Source: Neotamlana sedimentorum (lineage in GTDB: Bacteria; Bacteroidota; Bacteroidia; Flavobacteriales; Flavobacteriaceae). Taken from it: a stretch of 64,000 nt of DNA. A program made the position numbers and the translations under genes. Position 1 is the stretch's first letter; each line of letters starts with the position of its first letter. This document shows, piece after piece, positions 33,055-41,028 of this stretch. Location: contig NZ_JTDW01000003.1 in assembly GCF_000943565.1 (NCBI RefSeq), positions 1-64,000 on the forward strand, given 5' to 3'. Under the pieces are notes generated by a model, which was not told the DNA's origin, did not search any database, and saw only the letters and a program-made list of their open reading frames with translations.

Positions 33055-35718
33055 ATGAAAACAAATCTACGTTATGTTTTATCAATAGCAATGTTTTTGA
33101 CGATTTTTTCGGCTTCAGGTCAAGCATTTTTTTTCAAAAAAGAGTCTTCGCAAAGTAAATTTTCTAATAATTTAAAATCGGTTACAAGTGGTAGTGTATA
33201 TCAGTTTGATAATATGGCGCTTTCTCAATATTTACAAAAACAACATACTAGCTTAAATAAGGACACTGAGCTTGCCTTAATGTTACCAGATAGCGATGAT
33301 AATTTAGTGGAATACATGGTTACAGAAGCCTCTGTAATGCATCCCGATTTGCAAGCTAAATATCCTGATATTAGATCGTACGTTGGGTATCAAACCAATA
33401 ATCCTTCGGTTGTTGTGCGCTTTAGTTTATCTCCAAACAAAGGGTTTACTGGAGTGGTTTTAGGTGCTGAAAGTACGTTAACCATATCGCCAGACGAAGC
33501 TAATTCTAACTTAATTTCGGTTAAAACTAAACCTGATTTATTAAAGGAAAATAGTTTTTTATGTAAAACATTAGATAACCTTAAAAATCAAGCAACACAA
33601 AAAGTTGGCGAGCTTAAAGATGCCGACGATAGTCAAAAACGTACCTACCGAATTGCTATTTCGGTTACTGGTGAATATGCGGCATATCACAGAGGTACTT
33701 TAGCTGGAGTAAATGCTGCCTTAGCGGCAAGTTTAACCAATGTAAATGCTGTTTTTGAAAACGAATTTAATGTGTCGTTGCAGCTAATTGCTAATAACGA
33801 CGATATTATTTATTTCGATGAGAATACAGATCCTTATTCAAATACTGGCAATTATTATAGTGAGTTAGCTAATGAGCTTGATTCCAAAATATTAGAAGCT
33901 AACTACGATGTAGGACATTTATTGGCTACATCTACTGGTTACGAGGGTGATGCCGGTTGTATAGGTTGTGTTTGTAATAATGGTGGTACCGTAGGAGTAA
34001 ATCATAAAGGAACTGGGTTTACGGCAGGTTTAGAGCCGGGAGGAATTACTTTTGATATTGATTTGTTTGCACACGAATTAGGACATCAATTTGGTGCATC
34101 GCATACGTTTACATATGGGAGTAATGAAGGCTATAATTCGCATATGGAACCAGGAAGTGGTTCTACTATTATGGGATATGCTGGAATAGCAGGTTCTTAC
34201 AACGTGCAAGGGAATAGTGATGCTTATTTTCATGCCATTTCAATAGAACAAGTAGCAACAACCATAAAAGGCACAAGTTGCGCAACCGTTACAAATACTG
34301 GAAATACAACGCCTACAGCAAATGCAGGCCCAGATTTAATATTACCTATTGGTACAGCATTTAAGCTAATTGGTTCGGGTAGTGATGCCGATGGCGATAC
34401 GATAACATATTGTTGGGAGCAGTTTAACGAAAATAATGCATCAACTACATTTCCAAATTCAAACTCTACCAACTCAAACTCGGTGTTGTTAAGGTCCTTT
34501 GCTCCAACTATTAGTAATGTTAGGTATTTTCCTAATTTAACCGATTTGAAGTTTGGCATAGATGCTAATAAATGGGAAAAAGTACCAAATGTAAATAGAA
34601 CGGTTGATTTTAGATTAACGGTTAGAGATAACAAACCAGGTGGAGCCAATAATACACACGACGATATGGTAGTAACTTTTAGTGCAAGTTATGGGCCTTT
34701 CGAAATTACATCTCAAAACACTTCAGGAATTGTTTGGTCTGGGGGTAGTACCGAAACCATTACCTGGGATGTAAACAACACAAATAGTTTATCAGGTGCC
34801 TCGAATGTAAACATATTATTGTCGACCGATGGCGGTATATCTTATAACGAAATAGTGAATAATGTACCAAACAACGGGAGTTATACACTAACGGTTCCTA
34901 ATACGCCTTCGCCATATTGTAGAATAATGATTGAACCAACAAACAACAATTTTTTTGCAATAAATACCGAAGATTTTGCCATAGATTACAACGTAAACAC
35001 TAATTGTACCACTTACAACTCTTCTCCAAATTTAAATTTAACAATTACAGATAATACAGATTCTTTTAGCCAAAGTAGTTCTATTTTTATTGGAGATACA
35101 GGCGTTATTGAAGATTTAAACATTGGTATTGATATTAGCCATGCATTCATTGGCGATTTGGTAATAGCTTTAACTAGTCCAGATGGCACTACAAAGTTGT
35201 TAAAGTCGTTTGATGACTGTTTTAGTGAAGACGATATGTTAATGGTTTTTGATGATAATGCGCAACCGTTAGATTGTAGCGATGCGGCAAGTAACAGATC
35301 ATATGAATCTATAAGAAGCTTACTATCGAGTTTTAATGGTGAAAATTTAAGTGGAAACTGGACGCTTTCTTTAGGCGATTTTGGTAATGGAGATGTTGGG
35401 ACTTTAAATTCTTGGTATGTAGAGGTGTGTGAAACTACAGAAACCGGATTAGATGTTGAAGATTTTGAAATATCGGGCTTAAAAGTTTACCCCAACCCTA
35501 ATAAAGGTGAATTTACCGTGCAATTAGGTAATTCTGAATCGGATTTTTTAAACCTTAAAGTTGTTGATGTTAGAGGTCGGGTTATTTATAAAAACACCTT
35601 TGAAAATCGAGGTTATTTTAAAGAAAATATACAATTAAATACAGCTCAAACAGGTGTGTATTTTTTAAGTATTGACGATGGTAAAAACCAATCGATAAAA
35701 AAACTTATTGTAAAATAA
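33055..35718 (+). CDS. Secreted reprolysin-like metalloprotease with P domain and type IX sorting signal
   Basis: An 887-residue secreted zinc protease. Order: signal peptide (1-~23), propeptide (~25-190), metzincin catalytic domain with HELGHQFGASH at 340-350 and a following Met-turn (STIMGYAG), a linker and Ig-like region (~420-640), a proprotein-convertase P domain (~655-800, IGDLVIALTSPDGT) and a C-terminal type A sorting domain (KVYPNPNKGEF to KKLIVK). The last domain directs export by the type IX system, so the host has it. It is probably involved in protein degradation outside the cell. Confidence 0.94.
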   Translation: MKTNLRYVLSIAMFLTIFSASGQAFFFKKESSQSKFSNNLKSVTSGSVYQFDNMALSQYLQKQHTSLNKDTELALMLPDSDDNLVEYMVTEASVMHPDLQAKYPDIRSYVGYQTNNPSVVVRFSLSPNKGFTGVVLGAESTLTISPDEANSNLISVKTKPDLLKENSFLCKTLDNLKNQATQKVGELKDADDSQKRTYRIAISVTGEYAAYHRGTLAGVNAALAASLTNVNAVFENEFNVSLQLIANNDDIIYFDENTDPYSNTGNYYSELANELDSKILEANYDVGHLLATSTGYEGDAGCIGCVCNNGGTVGVNHKGTGFTAGLEPGGITFDIDLFAHELGHQFGASHTFTYGSNEGYNSHMEPGSGSTIMGYAGIAGSYNVQGNSDAYFHAISIEQVATTIKGTSCATVTNTGNTTPTANAGPDLILPIGTAFKLIGSGSDADGDTITYCWEQFNENNASTTFPNSNSTNSNSVLLRSFAPTISNVRYFPNLTDLKFGIDANKWEKVPNVNRTVDFRLTVRDNKPGGANNTHDDMVVTFSASYGPFEITSQNTSGIVWSGGSTETITWDVNNTNSLSGASNVNILLSTDGGISYNEIVNNVPNNGSYTLTVPNTPSPYCRIMIEPTNNNFFAINTEDFAIDYNVNTNCTTYNSSPNLNLTITDNTDSFSQSSSIFIGDTGVIEDLNIGIDISHAFIGDLVIALTSPDGTTKLLKSFDDCFSEDDMLMVFDDNAQPLDCSDAASNRSYESIRSLLSSFNGENLSGNWTLSLGDFGNGDVGTLNSWYVEVCETTETGLDVEDFEISGLKVYPNPNKGEFTVQLGNSESDFLNLKVVDVRGRVIYKNTFENRGYFKENIQLNTAQTGVYFLSIDDGKNQSIKKLIVK

Positions 35719-35726
35719 TAGTTTTT

Positions 35727-36353
35727 TTATTTACCATTAAAGGTGTTCATAGTATTATTTACACCAGCTAAAGCAAAGGATTTTATAAGTTCTACCGATT
35801 TTTCTAAGCGCTCTGTAAGTTGATTTTCTTCTTCGGTGGTCCAATCACCTAAAACATAATCTACTTGTCGGCCTTTGCTAAAAGCATCGCTAATTCCAAA
35901 CCTAAAGCGGTTGTATTTTGTGGTATTTAGTTTAGCTTGAATGTCTTTTAAACCGTTATGTCCGCCGTCGCTTCCTTTAGTTTTTACTCGAATACTACCA
36001 AAGGGTAAATTTAAATCGTCGGTAATTACTAAAATGTTTTCTAACGGAATTTTTTCTTGAGTTTGCCAATACAAAACGGCTTTTCCGCTTAAATTCATAA
36101 AGGTGTTTGGCTTTAAAAAAATAAAGGTTCTGCCTTTTAGTTTAAAGGTTGTAAGGTCTCCAAGTTTTTTTGTTTCAAATGTTAGGCCTTCTTGTTTGGC
36201 AAAGAAATCTAAAACTTTAAAACCAATATTATGGCGCGTGTTTTCGTATTTCTCACCAATATTTCCTAAACCAACTATTAAAAATTTTTTCATAGGATTT
36301 TGTTCTTCTATGTCACTTTTTCTTCGGAATAATTTGTACAAAAACTGAAACAT
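35727..36353 (-). CDS. pth: Peptidyl-tRNA hydrolase
   Basis: A 208-residue cytosolic enzyme that releases peptides from stalled peptidyl-tRNA. The core begins FLIVGLGNIGEKYENTRHN, which holds the catalytic His, followed by FLKPNTFMNLSG and DDLNLPFG. About 20 residues precede the usual Met (codon 21, 36293); flavobacterial homologues often have such an extension, so I keep the longer start. It is in the conserved order prs-rplY-pth, but a terminator separates it from rplY. Confidence 0.95.
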   Translation of the reverse strand: MFQFLYKLFRRKSDIEEQNPMKKFLIVGLGNIGEKYENTRHNIGFKVLDFFAKQEGLTFETKKLGDLTTFKLKGRTFIFLKPNTFMNLSGKAVLYWQTQEKIPLENILVITDDLNLPFGSIRVKTKGSDGGHNGLKDIQAKLNTTKYNRFRFGISDAFSKGRQVDYVLGDWTTEEENQLTERLEKSVELIKSFALAGVNNTMNTFNGK

Positions 36354-36377
36354 AAATAGTGTTTTTGTAAAAATAAA

Positions 36378-36418
36378 AAAGCATTCCGAATCTTAATAAT
36401 TTCGATTCGGAATGCTTT
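36378..36418 (-). terminator. Terminator after rplY
   Basis: A 15-bp perfect stem (36378-36392 with 36404-36418, core GCATTCCGAATC) followed by a T-rich tract on the minus strand. Confidence 0.85.
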
Positions 36419-36440
36419 ATATTTTAATTTAAATCTGAGC

Positions 36441-37058
36441 TTATTCTGCAGCAGTAGCTTCAGCTTCAGTACCTTCGCCTTCAGCTTCATCTTCGTCATC
36501 ATCAGCAACAGCTGTTCTAGACGTTTTAATTTGTGTAACTACAGTGTTATCAGAATGTAAGAACGTGTAATCTTCAGCAGGTAACGAACCAACATAAACT
36601 TTATCACCAATTTTTAAAGGTGTAATGTCTATTTCGATAAAATCTGGTAAGTTAGCTGGTAAAGCTTTAATACGAAGCTTTCTTAAGTTTCTTCTTAAAA
36701 CACCACCGTTTTTAACACCACGAGAGTTACCTACTAATTGTACAGGAATATCAAGTGCGATTTCTTTATCATCAAATAATTGATAGAAGTCAACATGTAA
36801 AATTCTGTCGGTTACTGGGTGAAATTGAATGTCTTGAAGTACAGCATTTAAAGTTGTACCGTTGTCTAGCTCAATCACAACTGTATGCGCATTTGGTGTG
36901 TATACAAGTTTAGAGAAAGCCAATTCTGCCGCAGAGAAATGTACTGGCTTATCTCCTCCGTATAATACGCAAGGAACCTGACCAGCATTACGTAAGGCTT
37001 TTGTTGCTTTTTTGCCCACGCTTTCTCTTTGAGATCCATTGATTGTAATTGATTTCAT
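36441..37058 (-). CDS. rplY: 50S ribosomal protein L25 (Ctc form)
   Basis: A 205-residue 5S rRNA-binding protein of the long general stress (Ctc/TL5) form. The N-terminal L25 domain covers ~1-95 ([20 protein letters not shown]), and a beta-rich C-terminal domain runs to ~185. An acidic, Ala/Glu-rich tail ends the protein. It is the second gene after prs, 24 bases apart. Confidence 0.96.
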   Translation of the reverse strand: MKSITINGSQRESVGKKATKALRNAGQVPCVLYGGDKPVHFSAAELAFSKLVYTPNAHTVVIELDNGTTLNAVLQDIQFHPVTDRILHVDFYQLFDDKEIALDIPVQLVGNSRGVKNGGVLRRNLRKLRIKALPANLPDFIEIDITPLKIGDKVYVGSLPAEDYTFLHSDNTVVTQIKTSRTAVADDDEDEAEGEGTEAEATAAE

Positions 37059-37082
37059 TTTCTATTTATATTAATTATTAAA

Positions 37083-38024
37083 TTACATTAAAAATTTTGA
37101 AGCAATAGATTGGTTGTTATGCACTTTGTCCATTACTTCGGCAAACAAATCGGCACAGCTTAAAACTCTAACTTTGTCGCTTAAAGGCTTTACTGGTATC
37201 GAATCTGTTACTATTAACTCTTCTAATTTAGAGTTGTTTATTTTATCGTATGCATCGCCCGATAATAGTGGGTGAGAACAAATAGCTCTAACACTTAATG
37301 CACCACGTTCCATCATCAAATCGGCTGCTTTTGTTAAGGTTCCTGCGGTGTCTACCATATCGTCTACTAAAACCACATTTTTTCCAGTAACATCACCAAT
37401 TAATTCCATATGAGAAATAACATTGGCTTTAGCACGTTGCTTGTAACAAATAACCACATCGCTTTTTAAGGCTTTTGCATACGAATATGCTCTTTTCGAA
37501 CCTCCCATATCTGGAGAAGCAATGGTTAAATTTTTTAGATTTAAGCTTTCTAAATATGGTAGAAAAATAGTAGATGCAAATAAATGATCGACTGGTTTTT
37601 CGAAAAAACCTTGAATTTGGTCCGCGTGTAAATCCATCGTTATAATACGCGTTGCGCCTGCAGCTTCCAACATTTTAGCAACCAATTTTGCTGCAATAGG
37701 CACTCTTGGTTTATCTTTTCGGTCTTGTCTTGCCCAACCAAAGTAAGGTAAAACGGCGGTTATATGTCTTGCTGAAGCGCGTTTAGCAGCATCAATCATC
37801 AATAACATTTCCATTAAGTTTTCTGGCCCTGGGTTGGTAGAACCAATAATGAAAATACGAGTGCCACGAATAGATTCTTCGTACGAAGGTTGAAATTCGC
37901 CATCGCTGTAGGTTGATGTAATTACATTTCCTAATTCGGCACCAAATGCCTTAGCTATTTTTTCGCCTAAGACTTTACTTTGCTTACATGCAAAAATTTT
38001 GGCTTCGGTAATAACAATAGGCAT
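37083..38024 (-). CDS. prs: Ribose-phosphate pyrophosphokinase
   Basis: A 313-residue cytosolic enzyme making PRPP from ribose-5-phosphate and ATP. Signature stretches: DGEFQPSYEESIRG, MDLHADQIQGFF, and the PRPP-binding loop VVLVDDMVDTAGT near residue 215. It is the promoter-proximal gene of prs-rplY, divergent from the tRNA-Leu locus. Confidence 0.97.
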   Translation of the reverse strand: MPIVITEAKIFACKQSKVLGEKIAKAFGAELGNVITSTYSDGEFQPSYEESIRGTRIFIIGSTNPGPENLMEMLLMIDAAKRASARHITAVLPYFGWARQDRKDKPRVPIAAKLVAKMLEAAGATRIITMDLHADQIQGFFEKPVDHLFASTIFLPYLESLNLKNLTIASPDMGGSKRAYSYAKALKSDVVICYKQRAKANVISHMELIGDVTGKNVVLVDDMVDTAGTLTKAADLMMERGALSVRAICSHPLLSGDAYDKINNSKLEELIVTDSIPVKPLSDKVRVLSCADLFAEVMDKVHNNQSIASKFLM

Positions 38025-38122
38025 AGGTAACTTGTTGTTTTAGAGTGAGCAAACACTGCGTTATTTTTAACGAGCTGCAAATTTATACATTTATTTTAAC
38101 CTAAAAAGTATTTAGTGGTTAA

Positions 38123-38157
38123 TTTTGGCTTAAATATTAAAATTATATTTATTTTTG
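38123..38157 (+). promoter_or_regulatory. Promoter reading into the tRNA-Leu locus
   Basis: TTTTG (38123-38127) and an exact -7 box TATTTTTG (38150-38157) with 22 bases between, ~30 bases ahead of the first tRNA-Leu remnant. This is the usual distance for a tRNA promoter in this phylum, so it was probably the promoter of the original tRNA-Leu. Confidence 0.55.
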
Positions 38158-38187
38158 CAGACTAATAACCAAATTGGTTGTTAAAAC

Positions 38188-38236
38188 GCTCAAGTGGCGG
38201 GATTGGTAGACCTGTCTGCCGACAGGCAGGCGCGCT
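38188..38236 (+). pseudogene. tRNA-Leu 5' remnant split by a palindrome
   Basis: gctcaagtggcgggattggtaga (written here as 38188-38210) and cgcgct (38231-38236) are the acceptor strand and D-arm of a tRNA-Leu, differing from the copy at 38511 by one base. A 20-bp insert separates them. After 38236 the similarity stops, so the gene cannot fold into a tRNA. Confidence 0.8.
38211..38230. repeat. 20-bp near-palindrome inserted in tRNA D-arm
   Basis: CCTGTCTGCC followed by GACAGGCAGG: CCTGtCTGcc/GACAGgCAGG folds on itself. It sits exactly between ggtaga and cgcgct of the tRNA D-arm and precedes the GIY-YIG gene by 24 bases, so it may be the end of a small mobile unit. Confidence 0.65.
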
Positions 38237-38254
38237 AAGTTAAATATTTTATTA

Positions 38255-38500
38255 ATGTATTATATTTATGCCATTGCAAGTGTTGAAAGAAACTACATTT
38301 ATGTAGGAATGACCAAAAATCTGAAAAACAGATTAAAAAGACATAATTCTGGTTGGGAGAAAACAACTAAAGCTTATAGAACATTTAAGCTTATTTATAT
38401 CGAGCCAGTTGGTTTAGATAGAAATGAAGCAAGGAAAAGAGAAAAATACTGGAAATCTAGTATTGGAAAAGAAAAGCTTCGAAAAAAGAGAGACAATTAA
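38255..38500 (+). CDS. GIY-YIG nuclease family protein
   Basis: An 81-residue single-domain nuclease. The GIY...YIG core is YYIYAIASVERNYIYVGMT (residues 2-20), then RLKRHNSG with the conserved Arg and RNEARKREKYWKS with the catalytic Glu. Such small proteins are abundant in Bacteroidota, and some GIY-YIG domains act as homing endonucleases. Here it lies between two tRNA-Leu fragments and downstream of a palindrome inserted in the first, which suggests a mobile unit that targets tRNA-Leu. The biological role is inferred. Confidence 0.88.
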   Translation: MYYIYAIASVERNYIYVGMTKNLKNRLKRHNSGWEKTTKAYRTFKLIYIEPVGLDRNEARKREKYWKSSIGKEKLRKKRDN

Positions 38501-38510
38501 ACCTCATTTT

Positions 38511-38554
38511 GCTCAAGTGGCGGAATTGGTAGACGCGCTGGATTCAAAATCCAG
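38511..38554 (+). pseudogene. tRNA-Leu 5' half
   Basis: 44 bases running from the acceptor 5' strand (gctcaag) through the D-arm and the complete anticodon arm (ctggattcaaaatccag, anticodon CAA). It then stops, followed by 14 AT-rich bases and the intact tRNA-Leu. There is no T-arm or 3' acceptor strand. Confidence 0.85.
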
Positions 38555-38568
38555 ATTTGAAATTTAAT

Positions 38569-38650
38569 GCCTCGGTGGCGGAATTGGTAGACGCGCCGGA
38601 TTCAAAATCCGGTACTGCAAGGTGTGTGGGTTCGATTCCCACCCGAGGTA
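38569..38650 (+). tRNA. tRNA-Leu(CAA)
   Basis: An 82-nt complete tRNA with short variable arm. The anticodon stem CCGGA/TCCGG encloses TTCAAAA (anticodon CAA). The T-arm GTGGG-TTCGATT-CCCAC is canonical. Acceptor GCCTCGG pairs with CCGAGGT, with a G1:U72 wobble, and the discriminator is A. It marks the left boundary of the conjugative element. Confidence 0.93.
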
Positions 38651-38651
38651 C

Positions 38652-38683
38652 GAAAAAGCTTAGATGAAAATCTAGGCTTTTTT
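38652..38683 (+). terminator. Terminator after tRNA-Leu
   Basis: aaaagcttagat-gaaa-atctaggctttt stem with one G:U pair, followed by a T run. Confidence 0.8.
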
Positions 38684-38690
38684 TATGCTC

Positions 38691-38712
38691 AGGTACAACA
38701 TAGGTACAACAT
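38691..38712. repeat. Tandem 11-bp repeat, possible integrase arm site
   Basis: aggtacaacat occurs twice back to back (38691-38701, 38702-38712) just inside the element end. Tandem short repeats beside a tRNA are typical arm-type sites of tyrosine recombinases. The integrase itself is not in the window. Confidence 0.5.
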
Positions 38713-38748
38713 TTGGAGTTTTTGATTTATCTCATTTGAATTGTACGC

Positions 38749-38783
38749 TTTTGACTATTAATACTATTGAATCGTATTATTTG
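38749..38783 (+). promoter_or_regulatory. Candidate promoter of the structured block
   Basis: TTTTGAC at 38749-38755 and TATTATTTG at 38775-38783, close to the Bacteroidota consensus but with one extra base in the -7 box. It would produce an RNA covering the structured block before ssb. Confidence 0.3.
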
Positions 38784-38849
38784 GGTGTCTGGTTAATAGT
38801 TTTTAATATGCCGTAATTGTTTTTATTCCCACTCAGCACATTCCCCTAC

Positions 38850-39470
38850 ATTCCAAGCCTGCCTGCTTAAAAAGTAGGCAACCACTTCATTTCGGGAAAA
38901 GAGCTTCACTACAAAGGTCTTGGACACCGTACCCGATTTCTACTTTCCATTTCGCTAACCCGATCCGCTAAGCTGGAACGGGACACTACATTCCCAATCC
39001 GAAATAGGGTACGAAGTCCGCTTTCTCATCGGAAAGTCATCACTTCGGTTTTCTTAACAGGATTTTCGGCATGGTCTTCTTGAGCCCTTACTCGAAAATC
39101 CTTAAAAACCGAACCGCTGTCTTACACATTTTAAGGGGTTTATAATGGATAAAGCCTTTGTTGTTTTTCGGGGCGTCGAAAAACAGGCACGACATAACCA
39201 ATTCTAAAATAAACCCAGCCACTCATTTCGCTTAACTGTCGGTACGCTCAAATCGTAACCGGATTTATAAGAATTGCTAATGCCCTTATGGAACTTGTCA
39301 AGACTATACGAGTTTTAGTGTAAAATAAGGTTTCTACTTCCTTGAAAATCAAAGGATTTTACTACGTCGCAAACACACCTGATTTTGCCCTAAAAGTCTT
39401 GACAAAACCCACTCTATCCATTGTGCGGTGCACGAAAGAAAAGAACAAACACCCCTTAAAATTATATCTG
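38850..39470 (+). ncRNA. Large gene-free structured block upstream of ssb
   Basis: About 620 bases without an open frame but full of paired segments. A hairpin lies at 38860-38880. Arms 38922-38940/39001-39019 match at 16 of 19 positions, and arms 39044-39068/39093-39113 form a long hairpin. A nested domain is closed by 39128-39139/39451-39462 (12 bp, perfect) and 39144-39151/39415-39422 (8 bp). It contains hairpin 39162-39185 (9 bp) and stem 39295-39305/39395-39405 (11 bp). This suggests a large structured RNA or a single-strand DNA origin. Which one is not known; strand is inferred from ssb. Confidence 0.6.
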
Positions 39471-39514
39471 TTTTAAATCAATAGGGGAAATATAAATCAC
39501 TTAAATATTTCATT

Positions 39515-39859
39515 ATGAGTACTATTAAAAATCACGTACAGTTAATTGGAAACGTTGGACAAGAACCAACCATTACGAACCTTGAAAGCGGAAAGAAAGT
39601 AGCCCGTTTTTCACTAGCCACAAATGAGTATTACAAAGACAGTAAAGACGAAAAACAAACGGATACGAATTGGCATACAATTGTAGCCTGGGGCAAGACT
39701 GCTGAAATCGTTGAGAAGTTTGTCGAAAAAGGCAAAGAAGTAGGAATCGCAGGAAAATTAAAAACCCGAACCTACACAACGGACGACGGAAACCAACGCT
39801 ATGTTACCGAAGTGGTAGCGGATGAAATCCTTTTGCTTGGAAGTAAAGGCGATAAGTAA
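39515..39859 (+). CDS. ssb: Single-stranded DNA-binding protein
   Basis: A 114-residue OB-fold protein coating single-stranded DNA. Family phrases: GNVGQEPTITNLESGKKVA at the N-terminus, DTNWHTIVAWGKTAE and VEKGKEVGIAGKL. It lacks the long Gly/Gln linker and the DDDIPF-type acidic tip of chromosomal SSB, so it is a short element-encoded version. It is the first gene of the element, after the structured block, and ends with a terminator at 39871. Confidence 0.94.
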   Translation: MSTIKNHVQLIGNVGQEPTITNLESGKKVARFSLATNEYYKDSKDEKQTDTNWHTIVAWGKTAEIVEKFVEKGKEVGIAGKLKTRTYTTDDGNQRYVTEVVADEILLLGSKGDK

Positions 39860-39870
39860 ACCTAAAATTA

Positions 39871-39907
39871 AAGAGGGCGTTCCTCTGGAAAGTTGCGCCC
39901 TCTTTTC
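39871..39907 (+). terminator. Terminator after ssb
   Basis: gagggcg (39873-39879) pairs with cgccctc (39896-39902), followed by tttt. Confidence 0.75.
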
Positions 39908-39935
39908 ATTATTCAAATTTGAAAAATCCAAAACA

Positions 39936-40385
39936 ATGAAAGCACAAGTTAATGAAATAAAAATCAGTTACAAAGGCGGGTTAAAATCTTCTATGTGGCA
40001 TAAAATTAGTAGTTCAAAGGATGCAGCTGAACTACTGTATGAGGATTGGGATAAAGACACAATAGGCATACAAGAAACCTTTAAAGTCGTTCTTTTGAAC
40101 AATAGCAATAAGGTAAAAGGGGTATATCAACTTTCGCAGGGTGGAATTACAAGCACTCAAATAGACCTTCGGATATTGTTTGCGGTTATACTAAAATCTT
40201 TATCAGTAGCTATAATTTTAACGCACAACCACCCAAGCGGAAAATTACAACCTAGTGATGCAGACAGGAGCTTAACGAACAAGATTAAAAAGGCATCCAA
40301 ATTATTCGATATTACCATTCTCGACCATTTGATATTTGCGCCTGATGGCGATTACTATAGTTTTTCTGATAACGGAATTTTGTAA
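39936..40385 (+). CDS. RadC-like JAB-domain protein
   Basis: A 149-residue protein with the JAMM metal motif LTHNHPSGKLQPSDAD (residues ~94-109) of RadC-type JAB proteins. It lacks the N-terminal helix-hairpin-helix region of full RadC. I start at ATG 39936; an open frame extends upstream through the ssb terminator and is unlikely to be translated. Mobile elements of Bacteroidota commonly carry such short RadC homologues near the origin region. Activity is unproven. Confidence 0.88.
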   Translation: MKAQVNEIKISYKGGLKSSMWHKISSSKDAAELLYEDWDKDTIGIQETFKVVLLNNSNKVKGVYQLSQGGITSTQIDLRILFAVILKSLSVAIILTHNHPSGKLQPSDADRSLTNKIKKASKLFDITILDHLIFAPDGDYYSFSDNGIL

Positions 40386-40396
40386 AATAAAAGGCT

Positions 40397-40594
40397 ATGG
40401 TATATCTCAATTTTACAGACTTGAGCAAAGAGGCTCAAAACCGACTTTTGGAAACTTCCAAAGAAGATGTGAAACGAAAATTTGGGGATAGTATTCGCAA
40501 ATACGTAACAGAAAATTATGGCTGTTTTGAAACAATGATTGAAGAAGAGGCACTTCGGAATTTATATTCCTACACCTACGTTTTCAATCCATAG
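40397..40594 (+). CDS. Small element-encoded protein of unknown function
   Basis: A 65-residue soluble, charged protein (LNFTDLSKEAQNRLLETSKE at the start) predicted mostly helical by eye. It lies 11 bases after the RadC-like gene and is followed by a perfect terminator, so both form one transcript. No family is recognised; position suggests an accessory of DNA processing. Confidence 0.65.
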   Translation: MVYLNFTDLSKEAQNRLLETSKEDVKRKFGDSIRKYVTENYGCFETMIEEEALRNLYSYTYVFNP

Positions 40595-40615
40595 TATTCA
40601 ATAGAAATTAAACAG

Positions 40616-40644
40616 ACACCTCTAAAATTTTAGAGGTGTTTTTT
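40616..40644 (+). terminator. Terminator, 24-bp perfect palindrome
   Basis: acacctctaaaa (40616-40627) pairs exactly with 40628-40639, then ttttt. Confidence 0.85.
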
Positions 40645-41028
40645 GTATGTAATCTATCCTACGTCAATAAAAAAACGTATCTTTATTTCGCTGAAATTCA
40701 GCATTCAAATTAAAGTAAGGTTATCCACTTTTCGACTTTCGCCGATACCCTTACATATCGAAAAATAACATATCGGAAAATCATTTTTCCTTGAAAATGG
40801 CAATTGGCTTTTTAGCCGGATTGTATGGATTTTTGTCACGCTTGCGCGTGACGAAAAGGAATAGCAAGAGGGTAACACGCTACGCGATGTTAAAAATTTC
40901 TTTTCATTTTTAAATAACTGATTATCAGTAATTTGAAAACATTTTAATTTCCTGACAATCAACGATTTGCGACAAACGGGCTGGAAACACCCATTTTTTG
41001 GGAAGATTTTGCGACAAATCGGCGAAAT
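40645..41028. other. Candidate oriT region
   Basis: A 384-base gene-free stretch just before the mobilisation genes. It contains a near-perfect 12-bp hairpin at 40830-40857 (core gtcacgc-ttgc-gcgtgac) and direct repeats tttgcgacaaa at 40966-40976 and 41008-41018, 42 bases apart. Hairpin plus direct repeats next to an accessory protein and relaxase is the usual origin-of-transfer layout. The nick site cannot be placed. Confidence 0.55.

Noticed and set aside
36308-36508. Minus-strand frame between pth and rplY
   Set aside because: It runs through the rplY terminator and the rplY 3' end in another frame; Lys/Leu-rich by composition only.
39822-39935. Longer start of the RadC-like protein
   Set aside because: It would read through the ssb terminator hairpin at 39871-39907.
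40705-40962. Minus-strand frame across the oriT region
   Set aside because: It covers the hairpin and repeats, has no recognisable fold, and its direction is against the operon.
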